Origin: Acidilobaceae archaeon
Lineage (GTDB): Archaea; Thermoproteota; Thermoprotei_A; Sulfolobales; Acidilobaceae
Length of the DNA: 48,963 nucleotides
Assembly (NCBI GenBank): GCA_027082825.1
Contig: JALWTO010000045.1
Span: 1-48,963 of the forward strand
Reading direction: 5' to 3'
In this document: positions 7,851 to 16,590 of the stretch, in pieces
Numbering within the stretch: the first letter of the stretch is position 1
Layout: each line of letters starts with the position of its first letter
Program-made: the position numbers and the translations under genes
Notes under the pieces: model-generated
What the model saw: the letters and a program-made list of their open reading frames with translations, nothing else
Told to the model about the DNA's origin: nothing
The model's database searches: none

Positions 7851-8957
7851 TTGAAAATATTGAAAAATATAGTGACTTTCTTAAAAAGAGAAAAACTGTT
7901 GACAATACTATTGGTGTTCTATTTCATAATAGTCATGTTAAGTAAAGGTGATGTTCTGAATCTTAAGAAATATGTCGATTGGAAATCTATCTCAATGATA
8001 ATTTCACTACTTCTTGTTTCGAGAGGTATGGAACTTTCAGGAGCGTTTGCAAGGGTTTCTGAAAGACTTTTAAGCTTAAGCAAAAACTCTTGTAAAAGAC
8101 TATTGATATTGATTATTTTTACTTCAGCCATTTCAGCCATGGTACTTATGAATGATGCTAGCCTATTTGTCTATGTTCCTATAATCTTAATTGTTTCAAA
8201 GATATCTTCAATAAGTGTCCCTATATTTATAACAATTGTTAGTATCTCGGCAAACATAGGCTCTGCATTAACACCCATAGGAAACCCTCAGAACATAATA
8301 ATATGGCAGCACTATAGTGTAGGATTTATAAGCTTTATTAAGGCAATAATCCCATTCTTCATAATATCCATCTTGTTGCTTTTGGCTTACTCTCTATTTT
8401 TAATTAGAAAAGAAAAAGGATCTCTGATAATAGCCAAACCTCCTAAAATAATATTGAATAAAGAACTATTTATTTCATCGTTACTATTGCTTATTGCAGA
8501 TATCATACTAGAAGAAAAAGGATTTCATTATTTTCCACTGTTCTTAACAATTGTGGTATTTGCATTAATAAGAAGAGAAGTAGTCTTGGGTGCTGATTAC
8601 GCTTTGATAATGATATTTATTCTAATGTTTGCTGATTTCAGAGGACTTTCTAGAGTTATGGCCCTTCATAATATGATTCCTCATATTTCTTCTAAGATTT
8701 CAATTCTTTACTGGGGGGTTCTTTTAAGCCAGGTTATGAGCAATGTCCCAGCTACAATATTTCTTATAGACAATGTTACTAACTGGAAAGTTCTTGCTAT
8801 AGCCGTTAATCTAGGAGGGGTTGGCCTAATAATAGGATCCTTGGCAAACATAATAGCAATTAGGCTTGGAAAAATAAAGATAAAGGAATTCCACAAATAT
8901 TCATTACCATACTTTCTGATGTTACTTATTATATTTACTTTGATTTTTCTTCATTAG
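7851..8957 (+). CDS. ArsB/NhaD/SLC13-type (IT superfamily) anion permease
   Basis: A 368-residue integral membrane protein with about 10 hydrophobic segments. The key evidence is the S-A-N-I-G-S-A-L-T-P-I-G-N-P-Q-N motif (around residues 135-150). T-P-x-G-N-P-Q-N is the hallmark of the ArsB/citrate-transporter (IT) superfamily, and M-N-D-A-S-L-F precedes it as expected for the substrate-site helix. It is a little shorter than typical ArsB (about 420). Arsenite, citrate or another anion are all possible, and no ArsR or ArsA gene is adjacent. The TTG start at 7851 follows the previous stop by one base, with AAGGAGGCG 12 bases upstream. Confidence 0.8.
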   Translation: MKILKNIVTFLKREKLLTILLVFYFIIVMLSKGDVLNLKKYVDWKSISMIISLLLVSRGMELSGAFARVSERLLSLSKNSCKRLLILIIFTSAISAMVLMNDASLFVYVPIILIVSKISSISVPIFITIVSISANIGSALTPIGNPQNIIIWQHYSVGFISFIKAIIPFFIISILLLLAYSLFLIRKEKGSLIIAKPPKIILNKELFISSLLLLIADIILEEKGFHYFPLFLTIVVFALIRREVVLGADYALIMIFILMFADFRGLSRVMALHNMIPHISSKISILYWGVLLSQVMSNVPATIFLIDNVTNWKVLAIAVNLGGVGLIIGSLANIIAIRLGKIKIKEFHKYSLPYFLMLLIIFTLIFLH

Positions 8958-8974
8958 CTTATGAATTAAAAATC

Positions 8975-10228
8975 TTATACTTTTTTAGTAATATAATGAA
9001 ATATAGTCTCTATGTCAGATATTATGTAGCTAAGCTTTGTATATTCATTCGGTTGATGCGCTGTCTCCTCACATGTCATCCAAACAATAGCAGGATACCC
9101 TTTCTTTCTAAGATATCTAGCAACAGTTCCTCCACCTATTCCTATAGGCTTCACTCCAATATTTCTTGTCTCCTTAATTGCCTCTGAGAAACTTTTAACG
9201 AAAAGATTGTCAGGTTCTGTAGGCTTTCCAGCATCATCCTCTCCCAGAAACTCAATAGAGGCTTCGGCTCCTATTGATGCCGAGAAATTATAGGATACTG
9301 TCTTAATGAAGTTCTTAATCGACTGAATCTTATATCGTGGAAGGATTCTACAGTCCCAGTAAACCACATCTGTGCCAGGGATGGTATTGAGATTCTCTAC
9401 GTTAGTCTCTTTCTTTGTAGGTTCACATGTTGTAACAGGCGGTTCATAGAGACTGTCATATTCTGAAAAATTCTCATGAAGAACTTCGTCGAGCATGAGA
9501 TTAAACATCATTCCGAGCCTATGGGCGTTTAATCCTTGATGAGGAGTGCTTGCATGTGCCTGCTTACCTTTAACCATTACCTTAAAGTGAAGTATATGCT
9601 TCTCAGCGATAATCATCTTTGAGCCATCAGGACTTCCAGCATCTGGAATCAGAAAGTAACCTGTTCCATATTCATTGAATGCCTTTCTCTCTAAGAGATG
9701 AAGAAGACCATATCTGCTCCCAACCTCTTCATCGCTTACTAAGGCTATTCCTAGGTTTATCTTAGGTCTTGTGTCATTGTCTATAAGACGCTTTGCTAGA
9801 CCCATAGCAATAACTATTGCTTGGCCATCATCTTCAACACCTCTTCCGTAGATGTAATCTTTTTCTATGGTCACCTGATAGGGAGGGTACTTCCAGAGAG
9901 TCAAATCCCCTTCAGGCACGGTATCTATATGACCGACTATCCATAAAGTCCTGGAAGGATCTTCTCCTTCGAGAACTGCCAAAATATTTGGTCTAACTCC
10001 ACTCTTTACTCTTTTATCTGACGCATCAAATCTTCTAGGTTTAAGTCCTAAGGCCGTAAGTTCTTTTTCGAGGACACTGGCTCTATCGGCTTCACCATCT
10101 CCGCCAAACTCTGGGGCTAAGGCTTTTACAGGAATGAACTTTTTATAAAGATCTATAATATATTTTCTAAGTTCTTCTCTGTTGTAATAAGAAACTGTGA
10201 CCAAAACAAGAACACCTCTAGTCCTCAC
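8975..10228 (-). CDS. M20 family zinc peptidase / amidohydrolase (ArgE/DapE/CPG2-like)
   Basis: A 417-residue co-catalytic zinc hydrolase. Metal and catalytic residues in order are G-H100-I-D102-T-V-P, D134 in V-E-D-D-G-Q, the E-E pair in V-S-D-E-E-V-G-S, D in I-P-D-A-G-S-P-D, and a late His in E-T-A-H-Q-P-N-E. The lid-domain His is in A-H-A-S-T-P-H. It likely cleaves a dipeptide or N-acyl amino acid. Several upstream GTG/TTG codons make the start uncertain: the GTG at 10228 adds a Val/Leu-rich stretch, and the true N-terminus may be nearer S-Y-Y-N-R-E-E-L. It converges tail-to-tail with the permease. Confidence 0.9.
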   Translation of the reverse strand: MRTRGVLVLVTVSYYNREELRKYIIDLYKKFIPVKALAPEFGGDGEADRASVLEKELTALGLKPRRFDASDKRVKSGVRPNILAVLEGEDPSRTLWIVGHIDTVPEGDLTLWKYPPYQVTIEKDYIYGRGVEDDGQAIVIAMGLAKRLIDNDTRPKINLGIALVSDEEVGSRYGLLHLLERKAFNEYGTGYFLIPDAGSPDGSKMIIAEKHILHFKVMVKGKQAHASTPHQGLNAHRLGMMFNLMLDEVLHENFSEYDSLYEPPVTTCEPTKKETNVENLNTIPGTDVVYWDCRILPRYKIQSIKNFIKTVSYNFSASIGAEASIEFLGEDDAGKPTEPDNLFVKSFSEAIKETRNIGVKPIGIGGGTVARYLRKKGYPAIVWMTCEETAHQPNEYTKLSYIISDIETIFHYITKKV

Positions 10229-10231
10229 TTA

Positions 10232-10489
10232 GGTGTTGATGCACTACTCTTAGATAAAAGGTTTTTATTTAACAAGGTAGCAACTAATCCATCCAGCTCA
10301 TGTCCTGAAGTTATTGTAAAGTCTGAAGAAGTAAATACCTCAATATATTTAAAAGTTGAAACTAAAAGTGATCATAGCGGAACAATTCCAGAGACTAAGG
10401 CCTATGAATATGTTGGTCTCCTAGCCTTTATAGAGAGGCTATGCCAGGACATCAAGGTGTTAAGGTGTGATATTTGTCTTGCCATATAA
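10232..10489 (+). CDS. unannotated reading frame without a start; KEOPS Pcc1-like at best
   Basis: One frame stays open from within the M20 gene to TAA at 10487-10489 and reads V-D-A-L-L-L-D-K-R-F-L-F-N-K-V, then P-E-V-I-V-K-S-E-E-V-N-T-S-I-Y-L-K-V-E, then G-L-L-A-F-I-E-R-L-C-Q-D-I. This strand-strand-helix layout recalls the small KEOPS subunit Pcc1, but no residue pattern is decisive. It overlaps the K+ channel start by 23 bases, as operon genes often do. There is no ATG, GTG or TTG in frame, while GTG-TTG-ATG occurs in the neighbouring frame at 10234 and stops after six codons. A frameshift or decay near 10235-10255 is possible. Confidence 0.35.
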   Translation, partial: GVDALLLDKRFLFNKVATNPSSSCPEVIVKSEEVNTSIYLKVETKSDHSGTIPETKAYEYVGLLAFIERLCQDIKVLRCDICLAI

Positions 10490-11420
10490 AATAAGAAGAA
10501 TCCTTTCAAAACTTGCAAGAAGGAGAGTTCTTCTCCTTGCAATAATTTTTGTCTTTTTTTGGTTTTTAGGAGCATTTCTCTTTTACATTACTGAAACGCC
10601 TAAGGTGAGTATTGGAGAAAGCCTCTACTGGGCACTAATAACTATGTCAACAGTTGGTTATGGAGACATAGTTCCTTCAAATTCATCAGCAAGGGCCGTT
10701 GCTGCTGCAACTTCAGTCTTCGGTATAGCAACCTACACATTACTAATATCCACTCTGGCAGATTTCTTTTTAGGGGCTACGGTGAAAGCTGCCATGGGTA
10801 TGGGAAGACTTAAGGGTAAAAGGTTTCTCGTTGTAGGAGAAGGACCTGCATGTGAGGAAGCGATAAAGGAGCTCTTGGCTAATGGCTATTCCGATGAAAC
10901 AGGGTGGATAAGGGAGTCCCAACCAAAGGGGGATCCTGGAGTAGACTTCATCATTGGGGATCTCTCAGAGGATACTTTAAAGAGAGCTGGAGCAGATAAA
11001 GTAGGTCATGTAATTATATGTTATGACGATGATTCCAAGAACCTCCATGCTGCTGCACTTTCCAGAAGGCTTAATCCTAGCGCTTCTATTGTAACTTTGG
11101 CTAAGGATGCGCTTATGGTTGAGATACTCAAGGAGATAGGTGTCAAGTCTATAGTTCCGCTTTCTGTTTTAGGAAGACTTCTTGCGAGTAGCGCCTTTGA
11201 GCCAGCTGTGGCTACATTTATTGCCGATGCAACTACTGCTCGTAGCGGAGTTGACCTTATAGAGGTTGAGGCTCCAGGAAAGTTTGTCAAGGATGTTGAA
11301 AATGAAATGAATGCCAGGGCAGTTGCAGTTATTGATTCTAATAGAGAGATTGAGATAGCCAGGGCAGAGAGAAGGCTTTTGTCAGGAGAGAAGCTTGTCA
11401 TGTTGAGAAAGGTTAAATAA
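10467..11420 (+). CDS. two-helix potassium channel with RCK (TrkA-N) domain
   Basis: A 317-residue protein. TM1 is at about 21-42. A pore loop with the K+ selectivity filter T-V-G-Y-G-D is at 62-67, TM2 at about 75-100, and a cytoplasmic Rossmann-type RCK domain runs from about 116. The architecture equals MthK-type ligand-gated channels. The dinucleotide-binding loop is altered (V-V-G-E-G-P-A instead of GxGxxG), and a Ca-type or nucleotide ligand cannot be predicted. After the first RCK strand-helix units, I-I-G-D-L-S-E-D-T-L and I-I-C-Y-D-D-D-S follow, typical of TrkA-N. The GTG start at 10467 lies inside the preceding frame. No second Trk subunit is nearby. Confidence 0.92.
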   Translation: MIFVLPYKIRRILSKLARRRVLLLAIIFVFFWFLGAFLFYITETPKVSIGESLYWALITMSTVGYGDIVPSNSSARAVAAATSVFGIATYTLLISTLADFFLGATVKAAMGMGRLKGKRFLVVGEGPACEEAIKELLANGYSDETGWIRESQPKGDPGVDFIIGDLSEDTLKRAGADKVGHVIICYDDDSKNLHAAALSRRLNPSASIVTLAKDALMVEILKEIGVKSIVPLSVLGRLLASSAFEPAVATFIADATTARSGVDLIEVEAPGKFVKDVENEMNARAVAVIDSNREIEIARAERRLLSGEKLVMLRKVK

Positions 11421-11626
11421 TGTCATAATTTGGTGATTTTGTATCTCTATCCTAGGTGAAGTAGGAAACAGTTAAAAATAAAACACAGGCTTATATGTTT
11501 GTTAGAATATCACTTCTTCAAAGGTCTCTTTATTATAATTTAGATTTATGGGCTGAGAAAACCTGGTCTATGACTGAAGTTTAAGCATAGGTCATGCATA
11601 GAATTGTATTCGGTTAATGTAAATAG

Positions 11627-12577
11627 CTAACTATCAATTTTCTTCTGTTTATAATAATTTACGGTTATTTCTAGTCCTTTTTCAAGACTGGTTCTAGGAC
11701 TCCACATGAGCTTTTCCTTAGCTAGTGATATATCAGCCCTTGATCTTCTTACATCCCCAAGTCTTGGAGGAGCTCTCAAAGGACTTACATTCGATTCTAT
11801 AAGCTTATTTATTAGATAGAAGAGTTTATTGATGCTTGTTTCATTTCCACTACCAATGTTAAGGGCACCTACATAATTACTCTTGAGTGCACTTAAGTTT
11901 GCACTAGCGACATCATCTACAAATATGAAGTCTCTTGTCTGATTCCCATCGCCATATATTATAGGAGACCTGCTCTTCAGCAGTGATATGATAAATTTAT
12001 ATACCACACCGGCATAAGGTCCAGGCTTCATTCTAGGTCCATATACATTAAAATATCTTAGTGCTATTGGTCTTAAGCCATAGAGGTCTCTGTAAAGCCA
12101 GAGAAGTCTCTCGCCATATAGCTTTGTAAGGCCATAGAGATTTGTTGGTCTTTTTGGATGATCCTCATTTACTGGCAATCTTTTAGGTTCTCCATAGACT
12201 GCCACACTTGATGCATAAACAATTCTTTCTATATCATATTTCCTTGCAAGTTCAAGCATATTAAGAGTCCCAATTACGTTAACTTCTAAAGATCTCTGAG
12301 GATTTTTTGTAACCTCCTCAAGGTTTATCATAGCTGCAAGATGAATTATGCCAGAGGAATCCTTTATTACACCTTTAGCTCTGTCTTTAACATCATTAAA
12401 ATTTGATATATCAACTTTAATCAGAATACCTTTCTTAAGTTTTAATATTTTTGAGATATTATCTAAAGAGCCAGAGTAAAGATTATCAAGTACTATGGGA
12501 AAATAGCCTTCAGAAACTAGGAGCTCTGATGTTGTGCTTCCAATAAATCCAGCCCCTCCTGTAATTATTACTTTCAA
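11627..12577 (-). CDS. NAD-dependent sugar-nucleotide epimerase, GalE-like
   Basis: A 316-residue extended short-chain dehydrogenase. The Rossmann motif G-G-A-G-F-I-G is at 7-13. S-S-V-A-V-Y-G is at 123-129 and the catalytic Y148-x-x-x-K152 in Y-G-L-T-K. R-Y-F-N-V-Y-G-P is the NTP-sugar epimerase signature, and G-x-G-x-Q-T-R-D-F-I-F-V-D-D-V is typical of UDP-glucose 4-epimerase relatives. It would interconvert UDP-hexoses in the cytoplasm for surface glycans or glycoproteins. The length matches short archaeal GalE. The TTG start at 12577 lies 12 bases after the stop of the upstream membrane-protein gene, so the two form an operon. Confidence 0.88.
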   Translation of the reverse strand: MKVIITGGAGFIGSTTSELLVSEGYFPIVLDNLYSGSLDNISKILKLKKGILIKVDISNFNDVKDRAKGVIKDSSGIIHLAAMINLEEVTKNPQRSLEVNVIGTLNMLELARKYDIERIVYASSVAVYGEPKRLPVNEDHPKRPTNLYGLTKLYGERLLWLYRDLYGLRPIALRYFNVYGPRMKPGPYAGVVYKFIISLLKSRSPIIYGDGNQTRDFIFVDDVASANLSALKSNYVGALNIGSGNETSINKLFYLINKLIESNVSPLRAPPRLGDVRRSRADISLAKEKLMWSPRTSLEKGLEITVNYYKQKKIDS

Positions 12578-12589
12578 AGATTATGCACC

Positions 12590-13198
12590 TCAATGAGATA
12601 TAAATAGATTTGATGAAGAAGAAATTTTCGATAGTATCTTTTCGATCTCAGTTGAGTGTTGACAGTAATATATATAAACATAAAGAAAAGACCTGGCTGT
12701 TTCTGGAAGTTTAGGAACCTTGACTTCTTTTGCTGTTACATTAAATGGAACCATAACACTCCTGAAACTGAACTTTCCAAAGACCATCAGGTTGGCTATG
12801 GCATATCCAGAGATATATATACTAACATTTTCCCCACGATAGAAAGTTTCTGCAAGAGAACAGGAAAGTCTGTTTAAGTCAAAGGATGTGACCAACCTTA
12901 ATGTATTGTTTCCAGGACTAAGGACTACATAGGGTTTGAATCCCTCACCAGAAAAAAGACCATTAATGTAGATATTATACCACAGGTCTCTAATAACAAC
13001 TTTGCTATGAGACGGATTGAGTACTTTAAGGTCAATAGAAACTCTAAGGGTTGTTGGTGGTTCTACTGAAATCTCTGGAGTTCTTTGAAGATTTACAGAC
13101 CAATTTCCTCTGCTTGTGTATAAATCTAGAGCATAAACGACTATGCCAGATATAACAATTAGGTAGAACATGACCTTAATTGCTGTAAGTATCTTCAA
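12590..13198 (-). CDS. membrane-anchored WHy/LEA14-like domain protein
   Basis: A 202-residue protein. One N-terminal helix (about 6-24) leaves the rest outside or at the membrane. The body (about 45-165) has the LEA14/WHy beta pattern: V-S-I-D-L-K-V-L-N-P-S-H-S-K-V-V-I, then L-W-Y-N-I-Y-I-N-G-L-F-S-G-E-G, then a hydrophobic strand set. An N-P followed by N-Y-x-x-Y/F-x-N-G is the common core of this family, tied to desiccation or stress tolerance and found in many archaea. The C-terminus has a Tyr-rich segment and a hydrophilic tail. TTG start with GGTAGGT upstream. The domain call is by pattern and moderately sure. Confidence 0.6.
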   Translation of the reverse strand: MKILTAIKVMFYLIVISGIVVYALDLYTSRGNWSVNLQRTPEISVEPPTTLRVSIDLKVLNPSHSKVVIRDLWYNIYINGLFSGEGFKPYVVLSPGNNTLRLVTSFDLNRLSCSLAETFYRGENVSIYISGYAIANLMVFGKFSFRSVMVPFNVTAKEVKVPKLPETARSFLYVYIYYCQHSTEIEKILSKISSSSNLFISH

Positions 13199-13249
13199 AG
13201 TTTACCTACCTTTCCTAAAAGGTTTTCAACATGTATTAATTTTTAACTG

Positions 13250-13828
13250 GTGACAAAAATGGGTCTAAAAAAGGGTCTATGGATTTCAGGTTATATAGCT
13301 ATAGTTGTTGCTTGGATAACAATAGGAATATCTTGGTTCATAAATAGGACATGGTTCAGGTTCCTTGGCAACGCATTTAGCGATCTTGGAGGAAGCAGAG
13401 CACTGCATCCACAAGTCTATAACCTGGGACTTATTATAACAGGTACGGTTATCATAATCTATTCTATATATTTGTATCTAGTATCTGACCATAAAATGGA
13501 AACCATTGGTTCGGCATTTGCTTTTATAGCAGGAATATTTTTGATGTTTATAGGAATATTTCATGAGGGAACAAAGCCTCATGTCTTTGTATCTTCTTGG
13601 TTTTTTGCTCAAATGGATCTCTCGATAATAGCCGTCGGATCAGGAATGATACTAAGAGGTCTTAACATTGGAAAAGCCATTTTGAGTATAGGAATCCTTG
13701 CACCAATAATATTTATAATTATAAACCTCACCATTGGTTGGCCATCTGTTGCCTCTGGAGAAGCCTTTGGAATAGTAGCCATTGATCTCTCTGTAATACT
13801 TGAGGTTGAAAAATATAGAAGATTATGA
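13250..13828 (+). CDS. DUF998-like multipass membrane protein
   Basis: A 192-residue protein with about six hydrophobic helices. Three features are common to the DUF998 family: F-S-D-L-G in loop 1 followed by a P-x-V-Y-N-L-G helix, the stretch I-G-I-F-H-E-G between helices, and a final helix pair. The function of the family is unknown. Start GTG at 13250, or ATG at 13259 after M-T-K. It is divergent from the WHy-like gene (51-base gap) and converges on the two small genes that follow. Confidence 0.7.
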   Translation: MTKMGLKKGLWISGYIAIVVAWITIGISWFINRTWFRFLGNAFSDLGGSRALHPQVYNLGLIITGTVIIIYSIYLYLVSDHKMETIGSAFAFIAGIFLMFIGIFHEGTKPHVFVSSWFFAQMDLSIIAVGSGMILRGLNIGKAILSIGILAPIIFIIINLTIGWPSVASGEAFGIVAIDLSVILEVEKYRRL

Positions 13829-14107
13829 AGTCTCAAAAAGTTTCATTGAAAGAGGGCCTTCAACTCTAATTTTCACATTAAACTTTTTTGACATAATGTC
13901 TAACAGATCTTTTAATGATATAGTTTCTTCTTTTCTAATTATTCCTTTTAGTAGAGAGCCTGCTGTTAACTTTATCTTAAGTTCTCTGTCCGTTATTTTA
14001 AAAGTTCCAGAGTAGCCATTTATTTTCCAACATCCTTTTAATTCTAGGGAAGACTCAGTGTCAAATTTTTTATTATTTATAAAGATTTTTAAAGTAGATC
14101 TGATCAA
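13823..14107 (-). CDS. hypothetical 94-residue protein
   Basis: Unrecognised. Beta-rich N-terminal half (L-K-I-F-I-N-N, S-L-E-L-K-G-C-W-K-I-N-G) and a charged C-terminal half (I-S-L-K-D-L-L-D-I-M). Basic overall, no membrane helix. It begins five bases after the stop of the 69-codon gene upstream and overlaps the end of the convergent membrane gene by a few bases, so it is part of a two-gene unit. The two small proteins may act together, but nothing shows in what. Confidence 0.6.
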   Translation of the reverse strand: MIRSTLKIFINNKKFDTESSLELKGCWKINGYSGTFKITDRELKIKLTAGSLLKGIIRKEETISLKDLLDIMSKKFNVKIRVEGPLSMKLFETS

Positions 14108-14112
14108 GTTTT

Positions 14113-14319
14113 CTACTTCTCCTCCTTCTCCTCTTCAGTAAGGATCCTTGCAGTTAACTTACCTCCAACATCCGAGACCTCAACCTGTATAACTCTTGGA
14201 ACCTGAAGAGGGACCTTTGAGGCAGTTTCTCCTACATCGCTTACCTTAAGTCCTTCAAGTATCTTAGAGAGAACTTCATCATTTATTTCGGCCTCTATAC
14301 TGACCTTGATATTTGCCAT
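14113..14319 (-). CDS. hypothetical 68-residue acidic protein
   Basis: Unrecognised. The sequence begins M-A-N-I-K-V-S-I-E-A-E-I and ends L-T-E-E-E-K-E-E-K, giving strand-helix-strand with an acidic tail. I choose the ATG at 14319 because GAGGTGA lies five bases upstream; the GTG at 14328 is part of that Shine-Dalgarno. The middle, V-P-R-V-I-Q-V-E-V-S-D-V-G-G-K-L-T-A-R-I-L, suggests a small beta domain. It leads the two-gene unit with the 94-residue protein. Confidence 0.65.
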   Translation of the reverse strand: MANIKVSIEAEINDEVLSKILEGLKVSDVGETASKVPLQVPRVIQVEVSDVGGKLTARILTEEEKEEK

Positions 14320-14453
14320 AAAAATCACCTCATACTATATTTTATACTTGGTTGTAAGACATTTAAATCATTTTGCATCTACTTTTCAAATGAAGGATTT
14401 GGGTAAAACAGCAAACTAAAAAGTCTGTGAGTTCTGATAAGGGTGTCATAATC

Positions 14454-15053
14454 ATGTTAAGAAGAAAGTATTGGACTTGGCACCAGAGGGCCATTGAGAA
14501 TGAGCTTATCTCGTGGATAATAGGTCTTATAGCAGTAACTATAGCCTGGATGGGTATTAAGATATTTTATCCCAGTAGTTGGGGTTCTTGGGAAACTTGG
14601 AGCTTGATAGGTATAGTATCGGCATTTCTAATTCATGAATCTGCCCATAGGATTATTGCCTCAATAGGAGGTTTTAGATCAAGGTTTATAATATCTCCTC
14701 CTTGGCTTTTAGTTACACTAATCTCGGCATTTCTTCCGATAAGGGTCATAGCTCCTGGATATGTTGAGGTTAGCGGATTCTCTCCAGTAAACCCATTAAG
14801 ATTTAAATGGCTTCTTTATTCAGTTGTAGGAGGACCAGCCTCGAATATAGCTCTAGCGCTAATAACATTTTCCCTTTTTAAACTAGTTCCTGGTCTCCTT
14901 GCTGTCGCATCAATAAATGCTTATGTGGCTTTCTTCAATCTATTACCAATACCTCCTCTTGACGGAAGCAAGATATTTAGTACTAGCAAGAGTCTCTGGG
15001 CCCTACTCTTTATTGCCTCTGCAGCTCTCTTGGCTGCTTGTTACTGGATATAA
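14454..15053 (+). CDS. M50 family intramembrane zinc metalloprotease (site-2 protease-like)
   Basis: About 199 residues from the ATG at 14454 (a GTG at 14427 is also possible). Five or so membrane helices. The zinc motif H-E-S-A-H (HExxH) is at residues 61-65 within a helix, the third zinc ligand Asp is in P-I-P-P-L-D-G (D170), and a conserved G-G-P-A-S-N helix lies between. That is the minimal M50/S2P core with no PDZ domain. It would cleave substrate proteins inside the membrane. H-R follows the motif where most members have another pattern, which is unremarkable. The neighbours give no substrate. Confidence 0.85.
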   Translation: MLRRKYWTWHQRAIENELISWIIGLIAVTIAWMGIKIFYPSSWGSWETWSLIGIVSAFLIHESAHRIIASIGGFRSRFIISPPWLLVTLISAFLPIRVIAPGYVEVSGFSPVNPLRFKWLLYSVVGGPASNIALALITFSLFKLVPGLLAVASINAYVAFFNLLPIPPLDGSKIFSTSKSLWALLFIASAALLAACYWI

Positions 15054-15200
15054 TAAAATGCTAAGAACCGAATAAAAAGGAACATCTTACAAAACATGGG
15101 CAAACATTAGGCTCTGATTATGCATAATCTGCATCTTTTCTATGCCAAAAAGTGATCAAATGACTGAGACTTTTAAGCTTACGATAATTATTATTGCCAA

Positions 15201-16313
15201 TCAGAATGTAGTGAATGTTATGCTAAAGACTTTGTCTAATCTGTTTTCATCAGGCTCTACACCAAATCCTGATCCTGATTCTAAAAGTATTCTGTCAATG
15301 GATCTCTTTATTGGTTTTATTACAGGCTGACTTTCTAGAGTTATATCTGAATCTAAATCCACATATCTAAATGCTCCTGTTGAAGCTACTAAATGAGAAG
15401 CTATTGCTATCCCTAGAGAGGATTCTATCATACAGCCTATCATGAGCTCCTTTCCAAAGGCCTTAGCCATTTCTATCATCCTGGATGCTTCAATAAGTCC
15501 TCCAGCCTTTGATAACTTTATATTAACACCATCTATTGCATCAGACTCTATAAAAAGTTTCAAATTTCTCAGATTGTGAATAGCCTCATCTGCTATGATT
15601 GGTATTTCGCTTCTGTCCCTGACATACTTAAGTCCCTTAAGGTCATAAGCTTTAACAGGTTGTTCTATCATCTCAATGTCATATCTCTCTAACGCTCTCG
15701 ATATTCTTATCGCCTCCTTAGGACTCCAAGCTTGATTTGCATCAACTCTTATCCTGATATGAGAACCAACGGCGTCTCTAATTCTCTTAACCCTTTCTAT
15801 ATCAAGGTTCTCAGGCCCACCGAGCTTAACCTTTAGAATTTTGAAGCCCTTCTCGATCCAATTTATTGAATCGTTAACCATAGTGTCTGGTTTATCAAGA
15901 CCTATTGTGATATCTGTTAGGACTTCATTAATAGGTTCTCCATAACCTAAAACTCTTAGAGGAGAAAGGTTTAAGCTTTTTGACAGAGCTTCGATAATCG
16001 AGTTTATTAAACCATTTAGAGCCGCTGAGTTGTTCTTAAGCTTATTTCTAAGCATTTTGTCAATTCCATTGATATTATCAATATTCATTTTCTTGATAAA
16101 ACTTGAAAGATATTTTACAGAACCTATAATGGTCTCTACTGAATCTCCTGTAATTTCTGGCGCTGGAGGTGCTTCACCCCAACCTATGCTTCCATTGTCA
16201 AGAACAGTCTTTATAAAGACTGTATCTACGGACTTCCACTCTCCATAGGAAATTCTGAAGACCTTTGCGAGTTCAAGTTTTCCTCTAAAAACTTCAATCT
16301 TTTTAATTTTCAA
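15201..16313 (-). CDS. enolase superfamily dipeptide epimerase-like enzyme
   Basis: A 370-residue mandelate racemase/muconate lactonizing enzyme. In 373-residue numbering from the GTG at 16322, the catalytic K164-x-K166 is in L-K-V-K-L-G. Metal ligands are D194 (D-A-N), E220 (E-Q-P) and D245 (A-D-E), and the second base is K269 (N-I-K-L). C-M-I-E300-S-S precedes D-L-D-S-D, whose D-x-D is a trait of L-Ala-D/L-Glu epimerases. So a dipeptide (or other amino-acid) racemisation is the first guess, with o-succinylbenzoate synthase or muconate cycloisomerase as alternatives. I choose the TTG at 16313, six bases behind GAGGTG. The gene stands alone. Confidence 0.85.
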   Translation of the reverse strand: MKIKKIEVFRGKLELAKVFRISYGEWKSVDTVFIKTVLDNGSIGWGEAPPAPEITGDSVETIIGSVKYLSSFIKKMNIDNINGIDKMLRNKLKNNSAALNGLINSIIEALSKSLNLSPLRVLGYGEPINEVLTDITIGLDKPDTMVNDSINWIEKGFKILKVKLGGPENLDIERVKRIRDAVGSHIRIRVDANQAWSPKEAIRISRALERYDIEMIEQPVKAYDLKGLKYVRDRSEIPIIADEAIHNLRNLKLFIESDAIDGVNIKLSKAGGLIEASRMIEMAKAFGKELMIGCMIESSLGIAIASHLVASTGAFRYVDLDSDITLESQPVIKPIKRSIDRILLESGSGFGVEPDENRLDKVFSITFTTF

Positions 16314-16560
16314 ATTCTCCACCTCACTTCTATAACTAATGGTCCCTGGCCTAAAGCATCTTCATACCTCTGAAGAGGTCAGTAGAGGCCGTAGCCTGTC
16401 ATCCCAGTAAGTTAATTAAGAAAATATACCTATTTATAATTGGTCTTCTTTGAGAAACTCACTGCTAAGAAGCTACATTAATCTAAGGTCAATAAAATTA
16501 ATGTCAAGTCTTGAAGAAGAACACCAAGATAATAGAGGCATATAATTCTCTTTTCTAAAT

Positions 16561-16577
16561 GGCGTCTGAGAGACGCC
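16561..16577 (+). other. 7-bp perfect hairpin ahead of the mini-ORF
   Basis: GGCGTCT-GAG-AGACGCC forms a seven-base-pair, GC-rich stem with a three-base loop, 13 bases before the mini-ORF start. In an AT-rich genome this is conspicuous. It could be a leader structure, part of a small RNA, or a transcription signal. Confidence 0.5.
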
Positions 16578-16590
16578 GAGGACAGGGAAC

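Noticed and set aside
15054-15200. Possible box C/D small RNA (GTGATCA and CTGA words near 15153-15170)
   Set aside because: The spacing and the lack of a second C'/D' pair are not convincing.
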